From: Acidobacteriota bacterium | GTDB taxonomy: Bacteria; Acidobacteriota; UBA890; WLXD01 | Direction: 5' to 3' | Assembly: GCA_022571615.1 (NCBI GenBank) | Contig: JACZXM010000079.1 | Location: forward strand, 1 to 9,167 | Length of the DNA: 9,167 nucleotides | In this document: positions 1-5,973 of the stretch, piece after piece | How the letters are laid out: every line of letters starts with the position of its first letter | Numbering within the stretch: position 1 is the stretch's first letter | Program-made: the position numbers and the translations under genes | Notes under the pieces: model-generated | Seen by the model: only the letters and a program-made list of their open reading frames with translations | Told to the model about the DNA's origin: nothing | Databases searched by the model: none

Positions 1-115
1 CCAGCGCCACCCGGATCTCACCGCTCCCGGACTCCTGTGGCGCAACGGTCGCCATGGAAGGCTCGGACACCCCGAGCAAACCGGCGACGAGCGACAAGCA
101 GATGGCTGCCCGCAT
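1..115 (-). CDS. Secreted protein of unknown function (5' part only, cut by window edge)
   Basis: The minus strand is open from an ATG at 115-113 to the window edge, giving 38 complete codons. The product starts MRAAICLSLVAGLLG and continues to a region ending GEIRVAL. This is a Sec signal peptide: a short N-terminus with Arg, a hydrophobic core at about residues 3-16, and a likely cleavage region at about 18-26. An AGGA Shine-Dalgarno sequence lies 8 nt upstream, which supports this start. The mature domain lies outside the window, so the function cannot be named. The gene points the same way as the sigma operon (280-1795) but is separated from its last gene by 164 nt, so it may have its own promoter. 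A competing minus-strand frame over 18-260 has an Arg-rich, low-complexity product and is taken as a shadow. Confidence 0.55.
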   Translation of the reverse strand, partial: MRAAICLSLVAGLLGVSEPSMATVAPQESGSGEIRVAL

Positions 116-279
116 GCAAGCGATCCTGGTGTCGACGAGGGTTCGGTTCGGGCGGGGTGGGAAATGTGGCGCCGAGAGGGCGAGCAACAAAGCTAGCATT
201 TCTGCCCGTCGGTCGGTGGGCACACAGGGCAGCGCCGCGGCCCCACGCCACTTCTGCCACAGGAGGCTAACCTGCTACG
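116..279. other. Intergenic region without a recognisable gene
   Basis: This 164-nt gap separates the end of the small secreted protein gene from the start of the truncated secreted protein gene; both are on the minus strand. It holds the AGGA ribosome binding site of the downstream gene and one arm of a 15-bp direct repeat (246-260) found again at 2835-2849. A TGCCC/GGGCA inverted repeat at 203-222 gives only a 5-bp stem in the minus-strand transcript with no T-tract, so it is not called a terminator. The short reading frames here show no domain or signal features. Confidence 0.5.
246..260 (+). repeat. 15-bp direct repeat, copy 1
   Basis: CGCCACTTCTGCCAC here is identical to 2835-2849, 2.6 kb away. 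This copy is intergenic. The following bases are also partly alike (GCTA within 10 bp in both). Significance is unknown. Confidence 0.45.
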
Positions 280-825
280 TCACCTTACCGCCTTGAGCAG
301 CACGATGAGCGCCTCGTCGCTGACGTTGAGCCGCGACGTGCCCACGACCACCGTTTCACCGATCGTGATGCCGAAGGAGCTGCTGAGCAGGGCTTCCTGG
401 TCACCGTAGTAGATACGGCCATCCTCGCCACGGTCGAAGTCTCGACGGCTGAGCATGAAGTTCTGGATCAAGAGGTACTGGTCGTCCTCCGTGCCCTGAA
501 ACGCGAGGAACGCCTCGAACGAGCCCACCTCCCCCATCCGCAGACTGGCCTCCCGATGCGTCCGCATCCAAGCGACATCGAGCAGCTCGAAGTCCTTATA
601 AGGGAGCAGATGAGCGACGTCGTCAAGGGCCTCAAGGGCGTCGCTCGGCAGATCGGGCATACTCAACTGACCCGGTCGGGCCCTGATCAGGGTGATCTGG
701 AACTCGTGGGTCGTGGGCGCAGGTCGTCGCTTTCCTTCGTCCTGTGCCGCCGCCGCTGCGCTGCTCCCGACGAGCAGGGCGAGAGTGACTGCTGCTGCTA
801 GAGCCGTAGGCTTGGTACCGAGCAT
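280..825 (-). CDS. Small secreted protein in the ECF sigma operon (unknown function)
   Basis: This 181-residue protein has a clear Sec signal peptide: hydrophobic core at about residues 7-20, then an Ala-rich AAAAAQ cleavage region near residue 27. The mature part is a compact alpha/beta domain. A central segment (about 66-88, LDDVAHLLPYKDFELLDVAW) and a C-terminal segment (about 152-178, containing GETVVVGTSRL and ALIVLLKAV) look like the conserved cores of a family often placed last in sigma/anti-sigma operons of acidobacterial-type genomes; that recollection is not verified. The C-terminal pattern loosely recalls short secretin N-domains. The ATG at 825 has an AGGAG (835-839) 9 nt upstream, and the stop of the preceding membrane protein gene lies only 5 nt away, so it is the last gene of the operon. 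A sensor or periplasmic partner role is inferred from context only. Confidence 0.8.
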   Translation of the reverse strand: MLGTKPTALAAAVTLALLVGSSAAAAAQDEGKRRPAPTTHEFQITLIRARPGQLSMPDLPSDALEALDDVAHLLPYKDFELLDVAWMRTHREASLRMGEVGSFEAFLAFQGTEDDQYLLIQNFMLSRRDFDRGEDGRIYYGDQEALLSSSFGITIGETVVVGTSRLNVSDEALIVLLKAVR

Positions 826-830
826 GCTGA

Positions 831-1226
831 TCAGCTCCTGACCTCGGGATCATCGGCCTTCCAGGGACGGTCGTCGTCCTTGCGGAGGCTCCAGATGATC
901 CGGGTGCCGTTGGGGGCGATGAAGTGGATTTCTCGTCGGTTCGTTGCGACCGGAACTTCGATGCCGGGGCCTGCAGCCGGCACGGCCGTGGTTCGAGTGC
1001 CCGCAGGGAACGACCCATACGGTGCCGCAATCACCACCAGTGCCGCGGTGGCGACGGCGGCAAGGGCCCACGGCTTCCAGGAGCGGGGCGCATCGGCGCG
1101 AGAGACGGCGCGCACACGTGCCCGCATGTGGGCAGCCTCCGCCGGAAGCATCGGTCCGGTGTGTGCAGCCGGGTCTCCAGCGCGCAGGATGCGCGTCAGC
1201 TTGTGCTCTTTGATCGTGGGTTTCAT
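831..1226 (-). CDS. Single-pass membrane protein, probable anti-sigma factor without zinc motif
   Basis: This 131-residue protein has a cytoplasmic stretch of about 50 residues (charged, with LRAGDPA near 14-20 and a helix around AEAAHMRARVRAV), one transmembrane helix at about 52-70, and an extracytoplasmic tail. The tail contains REIHFIAPNGTRIIWSL at about 98-114, which looks like a conserved terminal motif. The layout (N-in, one helix, C-out, directly after an ECF sigma gene) is typical of anti-sigma factors. The usual zinc-binding His-x3-Cys-x2-Cys motif is absent, and there is no cysteine in the protein. Its ATG overlaps the sigma stop in an ATGA (1223-1226), indicating translational coupling and matched amounts of both products. 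A GGAG at 1234-1237 inside the sigma gene, 7 nt upstream, serves as its ribosome binding site. The anti-sigma role is an inference from position and topology. Confidence 0.75.
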   Translation of the reverse strand: MKPTIKEHKLTRILRAGDPAAHTGPMLPAEAAHMRARVRAVSRADAPRSWKPWALAAVATAALVVIAAPYGSFPAGTRTTAVPAAGPGIEVPVATNRREIHFIAPNGTRIIWSLRKDDDRPWKADDPEVRS

Positions 1227-1795
1227 GGCTTAGCTCCGTCTTGGTGGTCGGATGCGGCCGCCGGTGCCAGCAGCTCGCGCAGCTGTTGGCGCGCGGCGCT
1301 CAGGTGCCAGCGTACGGTGGCCGGCCGCAACCCGAGCAATGCGGCGATCTGTCGGCTGGACTCCCCGTCGAGCTCCGCCAACACGACGATGGCGCGCCGG
1401 CGCGGGGAAAGGGCGGCAAGCGCCTGGGCAACAACGACCTGTGCCTCGGTGGCACTGGAGGTAGCACGGGGCGATGGCGTCGCAGCCGGGACACTCTTTG
1501 CGCGGCCGCGTCGCTTCTGACGTCGCCACCGATCCCGCACCAGGTTGACCAGCACGCGAACCATCCAGGCTGTCGCGCCGGCATCCGATGTCGGAATCGA
1601 GCCCGGTCGCCGGGCGGCGCGCAGGAACGCCTCCTGAACCAGATCCAGGGCGACTTCGCGCTGCCCGGTCAGCCGCAGCGCCAGGCGAAACAGACGTTGG
1701 TGATGCGCGTCGAAGAGCTGTTCGAGTCGCTCTTGAGCGCTCAACTCATCTTTCTCGTCCGCGATCGGCTTGTCGAAAGCTATCGTCGTCTCCAC
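1223..1795 (-). CDS. ECF-family RNA polymerase sigma factor (sigma-70 regions 2 and 4)
   Basis: The 190-residue product has the two-domain architecture of an extracytoplasmic-function sigma factor. Region 2 spans about residues 25-95 and includes LFDAHHQRLFRLALRLTG, the acidic core-binding segment ALDLVQEAFLRA, and the DNA-melting and -10 recognition stretch AWMVRVLVNLVRDRWRRQ. Region 4 (about 122-176) has LSPRRRAIVVLAELDGESSRQIAALLG, a helix-turn-helix, then RPATVRWHLSAARQQL for -35 contact. Regions 1 and 3 are missing, as expected. There is no ATG near the N-terminus. GTG at 1795 is chosen because upstream codons give a low-complexity extension to 1957 that crosses the divergent gene's start. 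An AGGAG lies only 1 nt before this GTG, which is too close for normal use, so a leaderless transcript or a TTG start at 1744 is possible. It forms a leftward operon with the membrane and secreted protein genes. Confidence 0.92.
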   Translation of the reverse strand: METTIAFDKPIADEKDELSAQERLEQLFDAHHQRLFRLALRLTGQREVALDLVQEAFLRAARRPGSIPTSDAGATAWMVRVLVNLVRDRWRRQKRRGRAKSVPAATPSPRATSSATEAQVVVAQALAALSPRRRAIVVLAELDGESSRQIAALLGLRPATVRWHLSAARQQLRELLAPAAASDHQDGAKP

Positions 1796-1854
1796 ACTCC
1801 TATATACGTACGGAGGCCACGAACTGTTGGTGACCAAGTGACAGGGGGAGACGA
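1796..1854. promoter_or_regulatory. Divergent control region with ECF-like promoter and 11-bp palindrome
   Basis: Only 59 bp separate the divergent sigma and D-aminopeptidase genes. On the minus strand AAC (1828-1826) and CGTA (1808-1805) are separated by 17 nt, resembling the AAC / CGT layout of many ECF promoters. Transcription would begin near 1796-1799, next to the sigma GTG. A TATATA at 1801-1806 overlaps the -10 element. A perfect palindrome TTGGTGACCAA (1827-1837) overlaps the -35 side and could be an operator for both directions. The AGGGGGAG ribosome binding site of the plus-strand gene is at 1843-1850. The promoter assignment is pattern-based. Confidence 0.4.
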
Positions 1855-2796
1855 ATGTCGACGAGAATGCGGCTGCGACGGAAAATCCTTGCAGTTGTTC
1901 TGACGTGGATGATAGCCAGCGGCTGGGCCGTTGCCGGCGTGTTGGGGGCGGCGCCACCGCAGGGGGCCAAGATCTACATCTCGGCCGATCTGGAAGGAGT
2001 CACCGGGGTCGTCACCGCCGAGCAACTGGGGCCGGGCGGCTTCGAGTACGAGCGCTTCCGGCGCTTCATGACCCAGGAGGTGCTGGCCGCCATCGAAGGT
2101 GCCCGGGCGGCCGGCGCGACCGAGATCCTGGTGAGCGATTCGCACGGCAACGGCCAGAACCTCCTGCTGGAGATGTTCGACACGAACATTCGCATCGTAC
2201 GTTCGTGGCCGCGGCCGTTGGGCATGATGGAGGGCATCGATTCGAGCTTCGACGGTGCCATCTTCATCGGCTATCACGCCGGCACGACGAATCTGGACGG
2301 GGTGCGGGCGCACACGATGTCGAGCGCCACGCTCACCGACGTTCGGATCAACGACGTGTCGTCCAACGAGACCATCTGGAATGCAGCGATCGCCGGCTAC
2401 TTCGACGTTCCGGTGATCATGGTCTCGGGCGACGAGGCCACCGCGGCCGAAGCGCGTGCGTTGCTTCCCGACATCGAGACCGCCATCGTGAAGCGGTCGA
2501 TTTCCTTCCATTCGGCGACCACGCTGACGCCGGCTGCGGGCCAAGAGCTGATACGCCGGACCGCCGAGCGTGCGGTGGTGCGGCTTAGCGCCGGCGAATT
2601 CCGCCCGTACCGAGTCGAGCATCCGGTGTCGATCACGGTCCGATTCAAGCACTATCAGCGGAGCCAGCTGCTGGCGCTGCTGCCGTGGTTCGAGCGTCCC
2701 GACGCCCATGCCGTGCGTTTCCGCGCCGAGGACATGGTGCAGGCAGCCGCGATCTTGGAGTTCCTGGGGAGCTACCGCGCCGATATCACGCCTTGA
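1855..2796 (+). CDS. Exported M55-family D-aminopeptidase (DppA-like)
   Basis: This 313-residue protein is a zinc-dependent peptidase of family M55, whose founder is Bacillus subtilis DppA, a D-amino-acid-specific aminopeptidase. Five expected metal-ligand positions are visible: Asp45 and Glu47 ([10 protein letters not shown]), His97 (VSDSHG), His141 (GYHAG) and Glu172 (SNETIWN). His153 (RAHT) matches the conserved active-site His. The ligand spacing (D, +2, +50, +44, +31) closely follows that recalled for DppA, so the enzyme is probably active. Unlike cytoplasmic DppA it has an N-terminal Sec signal (RRK then a hydrophobic stretch at about 11-32), so it should act in the periplasm, on D-amino-acid peptides or peptidoglycan fragments. 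The ATG has a strong AGGGGGAG 4 nt upstream. It is divergent from the ECF sigma gene, and its stop overlaps the start of a decayed sulfatase-like gene, suggesting a former two-gene operon. Confidence 0.92.
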   Translation: MSTRMRLRRKILAVVLTWMIASGWAVAGVLGAAPPQGAKIYISADLEGVTGVVTAEQLGPGGFEYERFRRFMTQEVLAAIEGARAAGATEILVSDSHGNGQNLLLEMFDTNIRIVRSWPRPLGMMEGIDSSFDGAIFIGYHAGTTNLDGVRAHTMSSATLTDVRINDVSSNETIWNAAIAGYFDVPVIMVSGDEATAAEARALLPDIETAIVKRSISFHSATTLTPAAGQELIRRTAERAVVRLSAGEFRPYRVEHPVSITVRFKHYQRSQLLALLPWFERPDAHAVRFRAEDMVQAAAILEFLGSYRADITP

Positions 2797-3445
2797 TCGG
2801 GGTAACGGGCGTGCGCAACGGATGGGGCACCTGTCGCCACTTCTGCCACGGGCTGCTAGCGCTGCTCCCGGCATGCGGGCGGGGCCCGTCGGGGCCGAAC
2901 GTGATCTTGATCTCCCTCGATACCCTGCGGGCCGATCACCTTGGCCTGTACGGCTACCCACTCGATACGTCGCCGAACCTCGAGCCCTTGGCCGCGCGCG
3001 GCACCGTCTTCGACAACGCCTACTCCCAGGCTCCCAACACCGCTTCGTCCACACCACGCTGCTGATCGGCGTGGACCCGTCGGTTCACCGGGTGTGAAGC
3101 CACGGGATGGTCGCTGACAGAAGCTTGCCGGTGCTGCCGGAGCTGTTTGCGCAGGCCGGCTACCGGACCGCCGCCTTCGTGCAGCTGGAGGGCGGGGAGA
3201 CCTACCGACGGGGCTTTCAAAGCTACAACCGCGGCAGGCCAGAGGGTCCAAGCGCCGGTTGGATTGATCGACGTGGCGCCGACGTTGTTGGTGCTCGCAG
3301 GGCTCGACGTGCGGTCCTCAGAGATCGCCTCGACCGCTGGCTGGCGGAGGTGGCCCGGCTCCAGAGACGGGTGGCACCACCGGGCGGGGTCGAGCTCTCG
3401 CCGCAGAAACGCCAGCGTCTCGAAGCGCTGGGCTACCTTCGATAA
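2793..3445 (+). pseudogene. Decayed sulfatase-superfamily lipoprotein gene
   Basis: Pieces of one alkaline phosphatase/sulfatase-superfamily protein lie in order but in different frames. Piece 1 (from TTG 2793 or GTG 2811 to about 3049) has a lipoprotein signal ending LLALLPAC, then the metal-site strand [21 protein letters not shown]. Near 3048-3050 a 1-nt loss shifts the frame; restored, it reads [17 protein letters not shown], with Thr at the nucleophile position. A TGA at 3095-3097 interrupts piece 2, which continues LPVLPELFAQAGYRTAAFVQ to SYN at about 3229. Piece 3 (about 3243-3311, shifted again) is VQAPVGLIDVAPTLLVLAGL. Piece 4 (about 3317-3442) ends LSPQKRQRLEALGYLR and the stop. Roughly 200 residues between pieces 2 and 3, including the DHGE metal motif, and a further stretch between 3 and 4 are missing, so no functional enzyme can be made. 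The stop of the D-aminopeptidase gene overlaps the start (TTGA), implying former co-translation. Confidence 0.88.
2835..2849 (+). repeat. 15-bp direct repeat, copy 2
   Basis: CGCCACTTCTGCCAC lies in the lipoprotein signal of the sulfatase pseudogene, where it encodes RHFCH. It is identical to 246-260. A short exact match of this kind could be chance or the trace of a copied segment. Confidence 0.45.
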
Positions 3446-3485
3446 CGCGCCCGGATGTCGCTGCCGAAGGTCTCGGCGAACGAAG
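3446..3485. other. Short convergent intergenic gap
   Basis: These 40 nt lie between the stop of the plus-strand sulfatase remnant and the stop of the minus-strand sulfatase-like gene. No stable GC-rich hairpin with a T-tract is visible in either direction, so no intrinsic terminator is called despite the convergent arrangement. Confidence 0.4.
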
Positions 3486-5879
3486 CTACTGGATGTACCC
3501 GAGGATGCGCAGTCGCTCGATCACTTCCGGATCCAGGTCGCCCTCGATCTGTTTGATCTCGAGACCCGCCATAACCACGTGGTTTGCCAGCTGCTGGAGC
3601 AGCAGTCGCTGCAGCATGAGCTGCGCTTTCGCCGGACGGGCGTGTGACAGGTCGCGTTGCTCTCCCGGATCGGCGCTCAGGTCGTAGAGCTCGACGCGAC
3701 CCGAGACCTCGTCGTAGATGACCTTCCAGCGGTCGTGGAACAGCGTCGCCATGGGCCGCAGCGGCGCATCCTGGTCGGCGCTCGAGGAGACCCCGGAGGT
3801 CGAGGCATACAGGTCTCGGACCGGCACGAAACCATCCAGTACCAACGGCAACAGGCTGGTGCCCTGATAGCCGAAGGACTCCGAATCGACCCCGATCCCG
3901 TCCAGGACCGTGGGTGCGAGATCGATCAGGCTCACGGGAGCCTCAACGGCCCGGGCGTACCCGCTCAACGAGCTCGGCCACTTGATCACCAGTGGTACGT
4001 GCAAGAGCTCCTGGTACATCGGCCTGGTATGCAGGAAGTGCCCGTGCTCGTAGAACGCCTCGCCGTGGTCCGCCAGCAGGACGATCATGGCCTCGTCGTA
4101 GCGCCCGCTGCGCTTGAGCGTGGCAACGATATCGGCCACCAGGCTGTCGGCGTACTCGACGTTCTCCTGGTACAGCGACAGCACGTAGCGAACATCGTCA
4201 TTGGAGGGCGGGCCCTTGCCGAGACCGACGGAGAACCGCTGGAGGTTTGCCGCCGCGGGCGAGAAGTCGCCTTGATACCAAGCGCTGTGCGATCCGCCAA
4301 AGGGCGCCGGCGCGACGTAAGGATCGTGCGGCGGTACCAGGTGCACGAACGCGAACGTCGGCTTCTGGTCGCGGAACAGATCCCCCGGCGCTGGCAGCAG
4401 TTGGCGCCGTCGTATGCGGTCGCGAGGCCGCAGATCGACGATCGTGTCGACGTCGTAGCGCAGCGCGCGCGTGGCCCGATAAACCGGATGCTCGGTCCAC
4501 AGATAGGTGTAGTATCCGGCGGCGTACATGTTCTGGAACAGCGACCTGATCTCGGTCGGCAGCATGTCCTTCCACCCCACCACCCCATGGGCCTCCGGGT
4601 AGCGCCCGGTGAGGATCGAGTAGATCGACTGCCCGGTCCACGCAGCGGGGGCGTAGGCGCGTTCGAAGCGGGTACCGTCGGCGGCCAGGGCGTCCACCGC
4701 CGGGGTGGCTGCGAAGCCGCGATAGGTCGAGAAGGCGTCGGCACGGGCGGCGTCGAGCAAGATCATGACCACGTCGGGCCTGCCGAGCCTGCCCGTTGAC
4801 TCCGGGATGGGACGCGCCGGCGGGTCGAACTGGCGCGTGTCGACGGGCTCATCGAGAGCCCGCACGCCCAGCCCGGCCCACCGCACCGACCCCTGCACCG
4901 AGCCCCAGGAGCGCAACCGAAGGCTGACCTCGCTTCCGCCCCACGCTGAAAGGTCGGCAGAGAGGTTCTTGCTCGCTAGCCAGCCATCGTCGGAGCCGCC
5001 AGCATCCAGGAGGGTAACGGTGCCGTCGTCGGCCAGCAGCTCGGCAACCCAGCGAAGCGCGCCCTCGGACTCGGCGGGCAGGTCAAACGTCGGGCGGCCC
5101 TCCCAGCGTGCCCCGTTCGGCAACCGAAGTGCCAGCTCGAGGATGGAATCGGCGGGCATCTCCAATGCGGTGCCACCGTCGTCGGGGAGCTCGATATGCT
5201 TTGGCTTCCACCGCAAATCGGTCTCGCGGGCGGGGGTCTCCGGCGTACTTGCGGAGGTCGAGCTCGCAGACGCCGATGCGGCACCCGGCTCGTCGTACAC
5301 GACGGATCCAAACGGCACCATCGGTCGAGGGGCCGGCGGCACCAGACGCAGGTAGCGGAAGCGTGCCGCCAGGAGCCGGTCATCGTCGCTATCGAGGTCC
5401 ACATCGGTGGGACGGAGCGGGGTGCTGAAGCTCAGCACCAAGTGGTTGTAGCCGACGCGCATCAGATTGGCCGGAAGCGCGAACCCGGTGCGTTGCCAGT
5501 CGGGTTGGAGCACCAGGGTCTCGGGGATGCGCTCGCCGTTGAGATGGAAGACGATGCCCTGGGCGCTGGCGCCGACCGGTGGCATGACCTCGAACTCCAG
5601 GCGGTGCTCACCCTCCTGCGCGGTGTAAAGATGCAGCTCTGCTTCCTTCCCCAGGGCCCAGAATCCGACCACCTTCTCGGCGTTCGCGTCGACCGACCAC
5701 CCCTTGCCAAGGGCGCCTAGTGAGGTGGGATCCCGACGGCTGATGACGTCGGTCGCGAGCGTGCCACGGGCCAGTCCGAGAACCCGCTCCAGCGGCAGAT
5801 CCGGAGGCCCGCTGTCCGAGCAGGCGAGCAAGGAGCCTGCCACCAGGATCAGGGCGCAAAGATAGGAAGTCCGGAACAT
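3486..5879 (-). CDS. Sulfatase-superfamily lipoprotein with N-terminal beta-sandwich modules
   Basis: From ATG 5879 the product has 797 residues. It opens with a lipoprotein signal (hydrophobic core, then SLLAC with the lipid Cys at about 20). Two non-catalytic, beta-rich segments follow (about 40-180 and 225-343), joined by an Ala/Ser-rich linker at about 199-215; they look like carbohydrate-binding or jelly-roll modules. The catalytic domain starts near 367: metal Asp376 (VVMILLDAARAD), AWTGQSIYSILTGRYPEAHG, HLVPPHDPY at about 513-521, the metal motif LLADHGEAFYEHGHF (Asp604, His605), and APVSLIDLAPTVLDGIG. Where sulfatases have Cys/Ser-x-Pro-x-Arg, this protein has Thr415-Gly-Gln-Ser-Ile, so it should not carry formylglycine; Thr may be the nucleophile, as in LtaS-type phosphotransferases. 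The substrate is unknown. No clear ribosome binding site precedes the ATG; a TTG (5945) or GTG (5915) extension is possible but would bury the signal peptide. It follows the propeller gene by 94 nt and is probably co-transcribed. Confidence 0.88.
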   Translation of the reverse strand: MFRTSYLCALILVAGSLLACSDSGPPDLPLERVLGLARGTLATDVISRRDPTSLGALGKGWSVDANAEKVVGFWALGKEAELHLYTAQEGEHRLEFEVMPPVGASAQGIVFHLNGERIPETLVLQPDWQRTGFALPANLMRVGYNHLVLSFSTPLRPTDVDLDSDDDRLLAARFRYLRLVPPAPRPMVPFGSVVYDEPGAASASASSTSASTPETPARETDLRWKPKHIELPDDGGTALEMPADSILELALRLPNGARWEGRPTFDLPAESEGALRWVAELLADDGTVTLLDAGGSDDGWLASKNLSADLSAWGGSEVSLRLRSWGSVQGSVRWAGLGVRALDEPVDTRQFDPPARPIPESTGRLGRPDVVMILLDAARADAFSTYRGFAATPAVDALAADGTRFERAYAPAAWTGQSIYSILTGRYPEAHGVVGWKDMLPTEIRSLFQNMYAAGYYTYLWTEHPVYRATRALRYDVDTIVDLRPRDRIRRRQLLPAPGDLFRDQKPTFAFVHLVPPHDPYVAPAPFGGSHSAWYQGDFSPAAANLQRFSVGLGKGPPSNDDVRYVLSLYQENVEYADSLVADIVATLKRSGRYDEAMIVLLADHGEAFYEHGHFLHTRPMYQELLHVPLVIKWPSSLSGYARAVEAPVSLIDLAPTVLDGIGVDSESFGYQGTSLLPLVLDGFVPVRDLYASTSGVSSSADQDAPLRPMATLFHDRWKVIYDEVSGRVELYDLSADPGEQRDLSHARPAKAQLMLQRLLLQQLANHVVMAGLEIKQIEGDLDPEVIERLRILGYIQ

Positions 5880-5973
5880 GGGCAAGCGTCGGGAGCAGGA
5901 GAGCGCTGGGGTCACAACTGTGCCGCACCCGCGCGGGCCACGCAAACGCCAGGCGCCCTGGGGTCTCGGCCCG

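Noticed and set aside
203..222. TGCCC/GGGCA inverted repeat as a terminator of the sigma operon
   Set aside because: In the minus-strand RNA only 5 bp pair and there is no T-tract.
1796..1957. An upstream start at 1957 for the sigma factor
   Set aside because: The extension overlaps the divergent D-aminopeptidase start and encodes no sigma sequence.
1780..3057. A 425-codon open frame on the minus strand opposite the D-aminopeptidase gene
   Set aside because: The product is Arg/Gly/His-rich with no domain or signal features and lies antisense to a gene with complete catalytic motifs; long antisense frames are normal in high-GC DNA.
3657..4799. A 380-codon plus-strand open frame opposite the sulfatase-like gene
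   Set aside because: It covers the antisense of the conserved catalytic domain and its product is low-complexity with no recognisable family.
5880..5945. A TTG start at 5945 for the sulfatase-like protein
   Set aside because: It would put 22 residues before the lipoprotein signal; the ATG at 5879 gives a normal signal with the lipid Cys near residue 20.
5949..5961. Hairpin CCAGG-CGC-CCTGG between the propeller and sulfatase-like genes as a terminator
   Set aside because: The stem is only 5 bp and is followed by at most three T residues, so it is too weak to call.
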